Positions 26,926-36,428 are shown, counted from the stretch's first letter. The stretch: 64,000 bases of DNA from Flavobacterium salmonis (GCF_903819435.1 NZ_CAIJDP010000057.1:62001-126000), one strand, 5' to 3'. The notes: generated by a model not told the origin, from the sequence alone. Program-made: numbers and translations.

Positions 26926-29481
26926 TTGAAAAAGATTTTTACAAAAATAACAGCATTTATTCTAATAGCAATATTTATTTGCGCTTGTAATGCTGTGAAA
27001 AGAGTCCCAAACGGAAAAAGCTTACTTACAAAAAATGACATTATTGTAAATGGCAAATCTACAAATGATGAAACCGCTTCAAATCAAATGTATCAAAAAC
27101 CTAATAGTAATTTATTAGGATACAAGCTGCGATTAAATCTATATAATCTGGCGAAATTAAATCCCGATTCTTCCTATCAGGCAAAATTTAAAAACAACCC
27201 GGGCAAATACGAACGTCAGTCGAAAATATTATCTGCTAAGCAAGTTGATCGTCTTGGGCAATCTTTTTTGTACAAAGGAATTCATGAGTTCTTAAAGAAA
27301 ACCGGTGAAGCTCCTGTAATTATTGATACCTCAAAAACTAAAAAAACTTTACTTCGCTTAAAATCTTATTATTTTAACAACGGATATTTTAATGTAGCAA
27401 CGAATTACAACATAGACAGCGTAGGTTATAAAAAGGCAAAAATTAATTACAATATTACAACCGGACCTGTTTACACTTTAGATTCTATTAGAACCAGTAT
27501 TAGCACTCCGGCTTTAGATTCATTATATACAAAAAATCCTGAGCCTTCTGTTTTAAAATCAGGAAATCAATTTAAAACAAGTGATTTTGAAGAAGAAAAA
27601 AATCGTATTACTACCTATTTTAGAAATCACGGTGCCTACTTTTTTCAACCAACTTATGTTACTTTCGACGTTGACACTATTGGTAAAAAAAACAAAGCAG
27701 ATATAAATCTAATTATTAAAAACAACAGCATACAAGAAAAGGATTCCAGCAGAACAGAACCTTTTAAATTGTATAAAATAAGTGACGTTAATATTTATAC
27801 TGATTATTCTCCCGCACGTGCAAAAAGCCAAATTAAGGACAGTACTACCTACAACAACTTTAATTTGTATAGTTATGACAAATTAAAATACAAACCCCGC
27901 GCTATTACAGACGCGATTTTTATTACCAAGGGCGGAACTTATGCTGATTTTAGAACTACTCTTTCAACACGTTATTTAAACAATCTGAAAATTTTCAATT
28001 ATCCATCGATACAATACGAAGTTGACAAACGGGATTCTACATCACAATCATTAATTGCAAAAGTTTATTTAACGCCAAGAAAAAAATACAGTTTTGGAGC
28101 TACTTTAGATTTAACCCATTCCAATATCCAGGATTTTGGAATTGGAGCCAGTGTTTCAGAAACAATTCGAAATGTCTTTAACAGAGCTGAAACCTTAGAA
28201 ATTTCTGCCCGTGCAAATATAGGTTCATCAAAAGACATGGCGAATCCTAATGATAATTTCTTTAATGTTTCTGAATATGGAGTTGACATGAAACTTAATT
28301 TCCCGAGAATTCTAATGCCTTTTGGCACTGAAAAGATTATTCCAAAAAGCATGATTCCATCTACATCAATAGCGGCTGGTTTTTCTAAACAAAGGAACAT
28401 CGGACTGGACAAAGAAAGTTTCACCGGGGGTCTATCCTATCTTTGGTCTCCAAAAAGATATAATTCTGCAAAATTAGATTTACTAAATGCACAATATGTT
28501 CGTAACCTAAACCCTGCTAATTATTTTAAGGTTTATACTTCTTCTTATGATGAATTAAACAATATTGCAAACGTATATAATGTTACTGAATCTAATGTTG
28601 ATAATAACGGAAATTTGAAAATAAATGAGGGAACAACAGGTTTTACAGATGATGTTATAAATAAAAGAACAGCACTAACACCATCAGATCCGGAATACAA
28701 AGATGTTGAAAGCATAGAAGAAAGAAGAGTACGTTTAACTGAAAATGATTTTATTTTAGCCACCAGTTATACGTTTACCAAAACAACTAAAAAGGATTTA
28801 GCAGATAATACCTTTTATCAATTTAAAACCAAAATAGAATCTGCAGGTACTTTGTTATCGGCTATTTCAAATGTGGCAAGTTTACCAAAAAATTCAAATG
28901 GCGATTACGAGATCTTTAATCTGGCATATTCCGAATACTTAAAAACCGAATTTGACTACATCAAGCACTGGGATTTTGGAAAAGAAAAAGTATTGGCTGT
29001 GAGAAGCTTTTTTGGAATAGCAATTCCTTTTGGAAACTCAGATTACATTCCTTTTTCGCGAAGTTATTATTCCGGGGGTTCAAATGACAATCGTGCATGG
29101 CAACCTTATGCATTAGGCCCCGGAAGTACAAATGCCGTAAATGATTTTAATGAAGCCAATATGAAAATCGCTCTTAGTGGCGAATTTAGGTTCAAAATTT
29201 TCGGAGATGTTAAGGGGGCAATTTTTGCAGATGCCGGAAATATCTGGAATGTTCTCGATAATGTAACTGATGAAAAAGCAAAATTCTCCAGCTTAAACGA
29301 TTTCGATGAAATTGCTTTAGGATCCGGATTTGGTTTACGGTACGATTTAAGCTTTTTTGTTATTCGTTTAGATTTAGGCTTTAAGACTTATAATCCGGCG
29401 CATGACAAGGGAGACAGATGGTTTAAAGAATACAATTTTGGGCACTCGGTTTTAAATTTTGGGATAAATTATCCATTCTAA
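26926..29481 (+). CDS. tamL: BamA-superfamily outer-membrane lipoprotein TamL
   Basis: An 851-residue Omp85 protein. The signal peptide ends in a lipobox (IFICAC, C21), which separates TamL of Bacteroidota from ordinary BamA/TamA. POTRA-like segments cover about residues 40-430 and the barrel follows, with GGSNDNRAWQPYALGPG in the region of the conserved barrel loop. It probably works with TamB in transporting lipids or proteins to the outer membrane. The start codon is TTG: the only nearby ATG upstream is out of use because it runs into TGA after three codons. Confidence 0.9.
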   Translation: MKKIFTKITAFILIAIFICACNAVKRVPNGKSLLTKNDIIVNGKSTNDETASNQMYQKPNSNLLGYKLRLNLYNLAKLNPDSSYQAKFKNNPGKYERQSKILSAKQVDRLGQSFLYKGIHEFLKKTGEAPVIIDTSKTKKTLLRLKSYYFNNGYFNVATNYNIDSVGYKKAKINYNITTGPVYTLDSIRTSISTPALDSLYTKNPEPSVLKSGNQFKTSDFEEEKNRITTYFRNHGAYFFQPTYVTFDVDTIGKKNKADINLIIKNNSIQEKDSSRTEPFKLYKISDVNIYTDYSPARAKSQIKDSTTYNNFNLYSYDKLKYKPRAITDAIFITKGGTYADFRTTLSTRYLNNLKIFNYPSIQYEVDKRDSTSQSLIAKVYLTPRKKYSFGATLDLTHSNIQDFGIGASVSETIRNVFNRAETLEISARANIGSSKDMANPNDNFFNVSEYGVDMKLNFPRILMPFGTEKIIPKSMIPSTSIAAGFSKQRNIGLDKESFTGGLSYLWSPKRYNSAKLDLLNAQYVRNLNPANYFKVYTSSYDELNNIANVYNVTESNVDNNGNLKINEGTTGFTDDVINKRTALTPSDPEYKDVESIEERRVRLTENDFILATSYTFTKTTKKDLADNTFYQFKTKIESAGTLLSAISNVASLPKNSNGDYEIFNLAYSEYLKTEFDYIKHWDFGKEKVLAVRSFFGIAIPFGNSDYIPFSRSYYSGGSNDNRAWQPYALGPGSTNAVNDFNEANMKIALSGEFRFKIFGDVKGAIFADAGNIWNVLDNVTDEKAKFSSLNDFDEIALGSGFGLRYDLSFFVIRLDLGFKTYNPAHDKGDRWFKEYNFGHSVLNFGINYPF

Positions 29482-29495
29482 TGCTAATTAATTCT

Positions 29496-29503
29496 TATTT
29501 TTG
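29496..29503 (+). promoter_or_regulatory. fbaA promoter -7 element TATTTTTG
   Basis: A full TAnnTTTG match 37 bases upstream of the fbaA ATG. Confidence 0.5.
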
Positions 29504-29540
29504 CAACCTAAAAACCTAAAAACAACTAAAAAAAATTACA

Positions 29541-30608
29541 ATGGCACACAATATTAAACCAGGAGTGGCTACAGGAGATCAAGTACAGGAAATCTTTAAT
29601 TATGCAAAAGAAAAAGGATTTGCACTTCCTGCAGTAAACGTAACAGGCTCAAGTACAATTAACGGAGTTCTTGAAACTGCTGCAAAACTTAACGCACCGG
29701 TTATCATTCAGTTTTCAAACGGAGGAGCACAATTTAACGCTGGAAAAGGATTATCTAATGCAGGTGAAAAAGCAGCAATAGCTGGTGGAATCGCAGGAGC
29801 AAAACACATTCATACTTTAGCAGAAGCCTACGGTGCAACTGTAATTTTACATACTGACCACTGCGCAAAAAAATTATTGCCTTGGATTGATGGTTTGTTA
29901 GATGCATCTGAAAAACATTTTGCAGAAACAGGGAAACCATTATTCAGTTCTCACATGATCGATTTGTCTGAGGAGCCAATCGAAGAAAACATTGAAATCT
30001 GTAAAGAATATTTGGCCAGAATGAGCAAAATGGGAATGACATTAGAAATCGAGCTTGGTATTACAGGTGGAGAAGAAGATGGTGTTGACAACTCTGATGT
30101 AGACAGCTCAAAATTATATACGCAGCCAGAAGAAGTTGCTTATGCTTACGAAGAATTATCTAAAATAAGTCCTAAATTTACAATTGCCGCTGCTTTTGGA
30201 AACGTTCACGGTGTTTACAAACCAGGAAACGTAAAATTAACTCCAAAAATCTTAAAAAATTCTCAGGATTACGTTCAAAACAAATTCAACACTGGACACA
30301 ACCCGGTAGATTTCGTTTTCCACGGAGGTTCAGGTTCTACACTTGAAGAAATCAGAGAAGGAATTAGCTACGGAGTTATCAAAATGAACATCGATACAGA
30401 TTTACAATTTGCATACACTGAAGGAATCCGTGATTATATGGTTAAAAATCTTGAGTATTTGAAATCTCAAATTGGTAACCCTGAAGGTGCAGATGTTCCA
30501 AACAAAAAATATTATGACCCAAGAAGATGGGTTCGTGAAAGCGAAGTGACATTCAACGCAAGACTTGAGCAAGCTTTTGCAGATTTGAATAACGTAAATA
30601 CTTTATAG
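29541..30608 (+). CDS. fbaA: Class II fructose-bisphosphate aldolase
   Basis: A 355-residue zinc-dependent glycolytic aldolase that cleaves fructose 1,6-bisphosphate. The zinc and catalytic region TVILHTDHCAKKLLPWIDG is near residues 100-118. LEIELGITGGEEDGVDN and FVFHGGSGSTLEEI are family motifs, with a further zinc ligand in the FGNVHG segment. The length fits the E. coli FbaA (class IIA) type. It is followed by a palindromic repeat and then accD. Confidence 0.97.
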   Translation: MAHNIKPGVATGDQVQEIFNYAKEKGFALPAVNVTGSSTINGVLETAAKLNAPVIIQFSNGGAQFNAGKGLSNAGEKAAIAGGIAGAKHIHTLAEAYGATVILHTDHCAKKLLPWIDGLLDASEKHFAETGKPLFSSHMIDLSEEPIEENIEICKEYLARMSKMGMTLEIELGITGGEEDGVDNSDVDSSKLYTQPEEVAYAYEELSKISPKFTIAAAFGNVHGVYKPGNVKLTPKILKNSQDYVQNKFNTGHNPVDFVFHGGSGSTLEEIREGISYGVIKMNIDTDLQFAYTEGIRDYMVKNLEYLKSQIGNPEGADVPNKKYYDPRRWVRESEVTFNARLEQAFADLNNVNTL

Positions 30609-30697
30609 TATTCAGTGTTCAGTTTTTAGTGTTCAGTTTTACTAAACGCTAAAAACTGAACACTAAAAATTGATTACTGAACACTGAACACTAGAAC
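30609..30697 (+). repeat. Long palindromic short-word repeat between fbaA and accD
   Basis: The whole 91-base spacer is composed of GTGTTCAG/CTGAACAC words. GTTTTTAGTGTTCAGTTTT near 30623-30643 pairs with AAAAACTGAACACTAAAAA near 30652-30670, and outer words also pair. It could form a long hairpin in the transcript. There is no T run after it. Confidence 0.75.
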
Positions 30698-30699
30698 AA

Positions 30700-31554
30700 A
30701 TGGCTTGGTTTAAAAGACAGGAAAAAGGGATTACGACTGCTACAGAAGATAAGATGGACGTTCCGAAAGGATTGTGGTACAAATCTCCTACTGGAAAAAT
30801 TATTGACGCTGATGAATTAGCGAGAAATTTATTCGTAAGTCCTGAAGATGATTTTCACGTTAGAATTGGAAGCGCAATCTATTTTGAAATTTTATTCGAC
30901 AACAATGAATTTGTTGAGTTGGATAAAAACATGACATCAAAAGATCCTTTGCATTTTGTGGACACAAAAAAATATGCTGAGCGATTGAAAGATGTAATGG
31001 AAAAAACACATCTTAAAGACGCTGTACGTACCGGAGTAGGAAAATCGAAAGGAAAAGAACTTGTAATCTGCTGTATGGATTTCGCTTTTATTGGCGGATC
31101 TATGGGAGCAGTTGTAGGTGAAAAAATCGCAAGAGGTATTGATCATGCGATCAAAAACAAATTACCTTTTGTAATGATTTCTAAGTCAGGTGGTGCCCGT
31201 ATGATGGAAGCTGCTTATTCTTTAATGCAATTGGCAAAAACTTCTGTAAAATTAGCACAACTTGCCGAAGCCGGCTTACCATACATTTCTTTATGTACTG
31301 ACCCAACTACTGGTGGAACTACTGCGTCTTATGCCATGTTAGGAGATATAAACATATCTGAGCCAGGTGCTTTGATTGGTTTTGCCGGTCCGCGTGTGGT
31401 TCGTGATACTACCGGAAAAGATTTACCGGAAGGTTTTCAAACTGCTGAGTTTCTTTTAGAGCATGGTTTCCTAGACTTTATTACGCCTAGAAAAGATTTG
31501 AAAGACAAAATCAATTTGTATATTGATTTAATTCAGAATAATAGTATTAGATAG
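30700..31554 (+). CDS. accD: Acetyl-CoA carboxylase carboxyltransferase beta subunit, zinc-finger cysteines absent
   Basis: A 284-residue subunit of the carboxyltransferase that makes malonyl-CoA for fatty-acid synthesis. Crotonase-like core motifs are visible: [36 protein letters not shown] and [14 protein letters not shown]. The N-terminus aligns with E. coli AccD (WTKCDSCG, VCPKCDHH), but here it reads WYKSPTGK and VSPEDDFH, so all four zinc cysteines are missing. The fold may persist without zinc. Length and the rest are standard. Confidence 0.95.
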   Translation: MAWFKRQEKGITTATEDKMDVPKGLWYKSPTGKIIDADELARNLFVSPEDDFHVRIGSAIYFEILFDNNEFVELDKNMTSKDPLHFVDTKKYAERLKDVMEKTHLKDAVRTGVGKSKGKELVICCMDFAFIGGSMGAVVGEKIARGIDHAIKNKLPFVMISKSGGARMMEAAYSLMQLAKTSVKLAQLAEAGLPYISLCTDPTTGGTTASYAMLGDINISEPGALIGFAGPRVVRDTTGKDLPEGFQTAEFLLEHGFLDFITPRKDLKDKINLYIDLIQNNSIR

Positions 31555-31576
31555 TTTTTTAACTTCTAAAAATATC

Positions 31577-31614
31577 AAAATCTCATCCGCTTACTTGCAG
31601 GTGAGATTTTTTTA
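31577..31614 (+). terminator. Terminator of accD
   Basis: Stem AAAATCTCA/TGAGATTTT with a GC-richer inner part, followed by seven T. Confidence 0.75.
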
Positions 31615-31639
31615 TATCTTTATTTTAAATCTTATTTAT

Positions 31640-32251
31640 ATGAAAAGAGTTTTTATTGGTTTTATGATTTGTTTTCTTCTTTTAAATTGTAACAAGAAAG
31701 AAAATCAACAAGAAAACATTCCTTATATAATTTCTCAGGAAAACCATGCGATAATTCACGACAAAGACACTATGCCAGCTCCTTTACCTCCTCCAGGTTG
31801 GCTTGTATATGGAACTAATACATTTATAATTAACTCTGACTCCACAGCCTATTACTTTCAACGCAAAGGAATAGGAGCAGTCTGTGGAACACCAACAGCT
31901 GATACAATCCCATACTTCACAAACTTACAGCCCGAGGATATAATTGAAATTTCGAATAAAAACATTTACGATTTTATTAAATTGAATTACAAAGATGATT
32001 TTCGAAATCAAACTTTTATTGCATCTCAATCTGACACCTTAAAGGCGAAAGTTTTTTTCGACTTAAATAGATCTCTAAATTTTTTCAAAAGAGATCGTGA
32101 TTTTGTTGTTATCCGAAGAACAACACAAGAAGAAGATACTGTCTTAAAATACAAGAAAGTTAATGGTTACTACAATTATAGAAATATTAAATGGGACAAA
32201 ACAAGAATTAAATTTCCTGATTCAATTTATAAAGCCTCCTATTCGAATTAA
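31640..32251 (+). CDS. Lipoprotein of unknown function
   Basis: A 203-residue protein. The ATG at 31640 starts a lipoprotein signal peptide (MKRVFIGFMICFLLLNC, cysteine near residue 17), so it is chosen over an upstream in-frame start. A proline-rich stretch (PAPLPPPGWLVYG) follows, then a mixed alpha/beta region with a single inner cysteine in GAVCGTP. I do not recognise a family. It stands alone between the accD terminator and an ABC permease gene on the other strand. Confidence 0.65.
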   Translation: MKRVFIGFMICFLLLNCNKKENQQENIPYIISQENHAIIHDKDTMPAPLPPPGWLVYGTNTFIINSDSTAYYFQRKGIGAVCGTPTADTIPYFTNLQPEDIIEISNKNIYDFIKLNYKDDFRNQTFIASQSDTLKAKVFFDLNRSLNFFKRDRDFVVIRRTTQEEDTVLKYKKVNGYYNYRNIKWDKTRIKFPDSIYKASYSN

Positions 32252-32296
32252 AAAAAAATAAAGACTTAGCAACTCAGAATCTCAGCACTTAAAAAA

Positions 32297-33544
32297 CTAC
32301 ATTCCCGTTCTAATCGCTTCAACCGGATCCAAGTTTGCGGCCGAAATTGCAGGCAAAATTCCTGAAATTAATCCGATAAGAGCGGCCAGTGTTGTTCCTA
32401 AAATTATATTTCCAAAACTTAGAACAAATTCAAAATCGAGTGCTTTTGTTAGAATAAGTGCAATTCCCCAAACCATCAGTAAACCAATAATCCCGCCAAT
32501 TACAGAAAGAATTATGGCTTCGAATAAAAACTGAAATAAAATAAATCGGTTTTTAGCTCCCAGGGATTTTTGAATTCCAATTAAATTGGTTCTTTCTTTT
32601 ACGGAAACGAACATAATATTGGCGATTCCGAAACCTCCAACTAAAAGAGAAAATCCGCTGATAATCCACCCTACCACATTCATCTGACCTAAAATTCCAT
32701 CAATAAAATCGGTAAAACCAGAAAGTACGTTAATAAAAAAATTATCCATCTCCCCTGCTTTCATTCCGCGAATTGCTCTTAGTTTTTGTGCCACTTCTGC
32801 TTTATAGGCATCCATATCAATACCTTTTACAGGTTTTAAAACAATTACGGGCGTCATTGCATCGCTATCCCCGTACATTCTGCGTAAAAAATTAGCCGGA
32901 AAATAAACTGAAGTATCGTTACTATCACCAAAAAAGCCTGCTCCTTGTTTTGTCATTACGCCAATAACCGTGAAGCGTTGTCCGTACAAACGAATACTTT
33001 TTCCGATAGGATCACTTTCTCCAAAAAGTCCGTTGGCGATATCATATCCTAAAACAATTACCGGAGTTCCTGAATTTGATTCTGATTCGTTATAAAATCT
33101 TCCTTTCTCGAAACTTAATCCATCAATATCGACCATTTCAAATGAAGAAGGAATCATATTTACATCAGCAACGGTTTTTGAATCGTATTTTAAACTTTCA
33201 CGATTCACAAAAAGCTGATAACCTACCTGATCTGTATTATTTAGCGAATTTTTTAAAGCGATGTATTCATCATATTTTACATTCGGAAACTGTTCTCTCT
33301 TCCATTGTGGAATTTCAGATGGACCAAAGTTATATTTCATTAAATAAATCGTATTTTTATCTAAACTGCTCAGATCTTTAGAAATTTTCCTGTCTAAAGA
33401 ATCCACAGCAGCAAGTACAGCAATGATCGAAAAAATACCAATTGTCACGCCCAATAGTGACAATAAAGTTCGCAACTTATTATTTCGTAAAGCATTAATT
33501 GCAAAACTCAGACTTTCTTTTAATAACCTAAGATAAAGTAGCAT
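32297..33544 (-). CDS. ABC transporter permease, MacB/FtsX type
   Basis: A 415-residue inner-membrane protein with four predicted helices. The first is near residue 30 (LRTLLSLLGVTIGIFSIIAVLAAV). A periplasmic MacB-PCD domain spans about residues 50-270. Three C-terminal helices form the FtsX domain (SLLVGGFGIANIMFVSVKERT.IGIQKSLGA). The ATPase subunit is not adjacent. The spacer before it has short repeats (CTTAGCAACTCAGAATCTCAG). The exported substrate cannot be told. Confidence 0.88.
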   Translation of the reverse strand: MLLYLRLLKESLSFAINALRNNKLRTLLSLLGVTIGIFSIIAVLAAVDSLDRKISKDLSSLDKNTIYLMKYNFGPSEIPQWKREQFPNVKYDEYIALKNSLNNTDQVGYQLFVNRESLKYDSKTVADVNMIPSSFEMVDIDGLSFEKGRFYNESESNSGTPVIVLGYDIANGLFGESDPIGKSIRLYGQRFTVIGVMTKQGAGFFGDSNDTSVYFPANFLRRMYGDSDAMTPVIVLKPVKGIDMDAYKAEVAQKLRAIRGMKAGEMDNFFINVLSGFTDFIDGILGQMNVVGWIISGFSLLVGGFGIANIMFVSVKERTNLIGIQKSLGAKNRFILFQFLFEAIILSVIGGIIGLLMVWGIALILTKALDFEFVLSFGNIILGTTLAALIGLISGILPAISAANLDPVEAIRTGM

Positions 33545-33677
33545 ATTTTTGTTTTTTTCGATAAAGTAAAATTCAATAAATTTAAATCAAAAACCTAACA
33601 AAAGGTAACTAACTCATCAGTAGTTTTTTTTAATATAATGTTACAAGAATTCCTTTAAATATATTATCAAAAAAAAC

Positions 33678-33685
33678 TACTTTTG
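33678..33685 (+). promoter_or_regulatory. purH promoter -7 element TACTTTTG
   Basis: A full TAnnTTTG match; the purH ATG lies 24 bases after it. It also sits inside a longer frame upstream of the ATG, which argues for the ATG at 33710 as the start. Confidence 0.55.
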
Positions 33686-33709
33686 CAGTCTGAAAATTAT
33701 AACTACACA

Positions 33710-35236
33710 ATGAGTACAACTAAAACAATACAATCAGCATTAATTTCTGTTTTTTCGAAAGATGGATTAGAACCAATCGTTAGAAAATTACACGAACAAA
33801 ACGTTACTCTTTACTCGACTGGCGGAACTGAAGATTTCATTAAAAACCTTGGCATTCCGGTAGTTCCTGTTGAAGATATTACTTCTTTCCCTGAAATTCT
33901 TGGCGGAAGAGTAAAAACATTACACCCGAAAATTTTTGGCGGAATTTTAAATCGTCAGGATAACGAAAGTGATGTTCAGCAAATGAAAGAATTTGATCTT
34001 CCTCAGATTGATTTGGTAATTGTTGATTTGTATCCATTTGAAAAAACAGTTGCTTCAGGTGCAAGCGAACAAGATATTATTGAAAAAATTGATATTGGCG
34101 GAATTTCATTAATCCGTGCGGGTGCAAAAAACTTCAAAGACACTGTAATTGTTGCTTCGGTTAACGAATACAGCCTGCTTTTAGATTTGATTACAGAACA
34201 AAATGGAGCCACAACTCTTGAAAACAGAAGATTACTTGCTACAAAAGCATTCCATGTTTCTTCTCACTATGATGGTGCCATTTTTAATTATTTCAAGACT
34301 GATGAAACTATTTACAAAGAAAGTATTGCAGACGGTCAGGTTTTGAGGTATGGAGAAAATCCGCATCAAAAAGGGTTTTTCTTTGGAGATTTTGACGCTA
34401 TGTTCAAAAAAGTTCACGGAAAAGAATTATCATACAACAATTTATTAGATGTTGACGCTGCTGTCAATTTAATTGCTGAATTCAAAACAGACGGACCAAC
34501 ATTCGCTATCTTAAAACATAATAACGCTTGTGGATTAGCTTCAAGAAAAACAATCAGCGAAGCTTATTTAGCCGCTTTGGCTTGCGATCCTACATCTGCT
34601 TTTGGAGGTGTTTTGATTGCCAATACTAAAATTGATTTAGCAACAGCGCAGGAAATTAACAAATTATTTTGCGAAGTAGTTATCGCTCCAAGTTATGATG
34701 ACGAAGCAATTAGTGTTTTACAAGAAAAGAAAAACAGAATCATATTAGTTCAAAATGAAGTTGCATTACCTTCAAGACAAGTAAGAACATGTCTTAACGG
34801 AGTGTTAATTCAGGATAGAAATAATATCACTGATACTAAAGAGCATTTAAAAACCGTTACTACTACAGAGCCTACCGCTCAGGAAATAGAAGATTTAATA
34901 TTTGCTTCAAAAATTTGTAAAAACACAAAATCGAATACGATTGTTTTTGCAAAAAACGGAACATTAATTTCGTCAGGAACTGGTCAGACTTCAAGAGTTG
35001 ATGCTTTGGTTCAGGCAGTAGATAAAGCAAAAGCTTTTGGATTTGATTTAACTGGAGCTTCTATGGCTAGCGATGCATTTTTCCCTTTTCCGGATTGTGT
35101 AGAATTAGCCAAAAAAGCAGGAATAACGGCAGTAATTCAGCCAGGTGGTTCGATAAAAGATGAATTAAGCATAAATTATTGCAACGAAAATAATCTTGCA
35201 ATGGTATTTACAGGAACACGTCATTTTAAACATTAA
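33710..35236 (+). CDS. purH: Bifunctional AICAR transformylase / IMP cyclohydrolase
   Basis: A 508-residue enzyme for the last two steps of purine synthesis. The N-terminal IMP cyclohydrolase has YSTGGTEDFIKNLGIPV and GGRVKTLHPKIFGGIL. The C-terminal transformylase has LRYGENPHQK and the catalytic K-H motif in LKHNNACGLA near residue 260. FPFPDCVELA and AVIQPGGSIKD lie near the end, as in the family. The start MSTTKTIQSALISVFSKDG is chosen; the promoter overlaps the longer frame. Confidence 0.96.
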   Translation: MSTTKTIQSALISVFSKDGLEPIVRKLHEQNVTLYSTGGTEDFIKNLGIPVVPVEDITSFPEILGGRVKTLHPKIFGGILNRQDNESDVQQMKEFDLPQIDLVIVDLYPFEKTVASGASEQDIIEKIDIGGISLIRAGAKNFKDTVIVASVNEYSLLLDLITEQNGATTLENRRLLATKAFHVSSHYDGAIFNYFKTDETIYKESIADGQVLRYGENPHQKGFFFGDFDAMFKKVHGKELSYNNLLDVDAAVNLIAEFKTDGPTFAILKHNNACGLASRKTISEAYLAALACDPTSAFGGVLIANTKIDLATAQEINKLFCEVVIAPSYDDEAISVLQEKKNRIILVQNEVALPSRQVRTCLNGVLIQDRNNITDTKEHLKTVTTTEPTAQEIEDLIFASKICKNTKSNTIVFAKNGTLISSGTGQTSRVDALVQAVDKAKAFGFDLTGASMASDAFFPFPDCVELAKKAGITAVIQPGGSIKDELSINYCNENNLAMVFTGTRHFKH

Positions 35237-35242
35237 TTTGTT

Positions 35243-35250
35243 TAACTTTG
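35243..35250 (+). promoter_or_regulatory. mreB promoter -7 element TAACTTTG
   Basis: A full TAnnTTTG match 42 bases upstream of the mreB ATG and just after the purH stop codon. Confidence 0.5.
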
Positions 35251-35292
35251 TTCGATAAATTAATTATAACATTTTAAACCCCTAACAAACTT

Positions 35293-36321
35293 ATGGGATT
35301 TTTTGATTTCATGACCGAGGATATTGCGATAGACCTTGGTACCGCAAACACTTTAATCATACATAATGATAAAGTTGTTATTGATAGCCCATCTATCGTT
35401 GCACGCGATAGAGTTTCTGGCAAAATCATTGCTGTTGGAAAAGAAGCCAACATGATGCAAGGTAAAACGCATGAAAACATCAAGACCATAAGGCCTTTGA
35501 AGGATGGTGTAATTGCCGATTTTGATGCTTCAGAAAAAATGATCAATATGTTCATTAAAAGCATACCTGCATTAAAGAAAAGAATGTTTACTCCAGCTTT
35601 ACGAATGGTAGTATGTATTCCTTCTGGTATTACTGAAGTTGAGATGCGTGCTGTAAAAGAATCTTGTGAAAGAGTAAACGGAAAAGAAGTTTATTTGATT
35701 CACGAGCCAATGGCAGCAGCAATTGGTATTGGTATCGATATCATGCAACCAAAAGGAAATATGATTGTAGATATAGGTGGTGGTACAACTGAAATTGCCG
35801 TTATCGCTTTAGGTGGAATTGTATGTGACAAATCTGTGAAAATTGCGGGTGACGTTTTCACAAATGATATTGTTTATTATATGCGTACACAACACAACCT
35901 TTTTGTTGGAGAAAGTACCGCAGAGAAAATAAAAATTCAAATTGGAGCCGCTATCGAAGATTTAGAAAGTCCTCCAGAAGACATGTCAGTTCAGGGTAGA
36001 GATTTACTTACCGGTAAACCAAAACAAGTTGATGTTTCTTACCGCGAAATTGCCAAAGCATTAGACAAATCAATTCAGCGTATCGAAGATGCTGTAATGG
36101 AAACTTTATCTCAAACACCTCCTGAATTAGCTGCTGATATTTACAACACTGGTATTTATTTAGCTGGTGGAGGATCGATGTTAAGAGGTCTTGACAAACG
36201 TATTTCACAAAAAACAGATTTACCTGTTTACATCGCCGAAGATCCATTAAGAGCAGTTGTTCGTGGAACAGGAATGGCACTTAAAAACATTGCAAAATTT
36301 AAAAGTATCTTAATCAAGTAA
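35293..36321 (+). CDS. mreB: Rod shape-determining actin homolog MreB
   Basis: A 342-residue cytoplasmic actin-like protein that guides lateral wall synthesis. The nucleotide-binding motifs are IDLGTANTLI near residue 13, IVDIGGGTTEIAVIALGG near residue 158, and IYLAGGGSMLRGLDKR near residue 290. The short N-terminal MGFFDFMTED is likely the membrane-associating segment. It leads the mreBCD-mrdA-rodA cluster, and a perfect hairpin separates it from mreC. Confidence 0.97.
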   Translation: MGFFDFMTEDIAIDLGTANTLIIHNDKVVIDSPSIVARDRVSGKIIAVGKEANMMQGKTHENIKTIRPLKDGVIADFDASEKMINMFIKSIPALKKRMFTPALRMVVCIPSGITEVEMRAVKESCERVNGKEVYLIHEPMAAAIGIGIDIMQPKGNMIVDIGGGTTEIAVIALGGIVCDKSVKIAGDVFTNDIVYYMRTQHNLFVGESTAEKIKIQIGAAIEDLESPPEDMSVQGRDLLTGKPKQVDVSYREIAKALDKSIQRIEDAVMETLSQTPPELAADIYNTGIYLAGGGSMLRGLDKRISQKTDLPVYIAEDPLRAVVRGTGMALKNIAKFKSILIK

Positions 36322-36344
36322 GATAAAAATAACAATCAATATAT

Positions 36345-36384
36345 TTTTATTAGAGTCAAATTGAATCATTTGACTCTAATAAAA
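36345..36384 (+). terminator. Hairpin between mreB and mreC (attenuator-like)
   Basis: A perfect 16-base inverted repeat (TTTTATTAGAGTCAAA/TTTGACTCTAATAAAA) with an 8-base loop. It is followed only by TTT, not a full T run, so it may be a partial terminator or a stabilising or processing site that sets MreB above MreC. Confidence 0.6.
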
Positions 36385-36428
36385 TTTGAACCCAAAGCAT
36401 ATCCTGAAACAAAATAACCGAACAAGAA

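Noticed and set aside
30609..30697. CRISPR-like repeat array between fbaA and accD
   Set aside because: Units are only 8-11 bases, with no spacers of constant length and with inverted copies; no cas genes are present.
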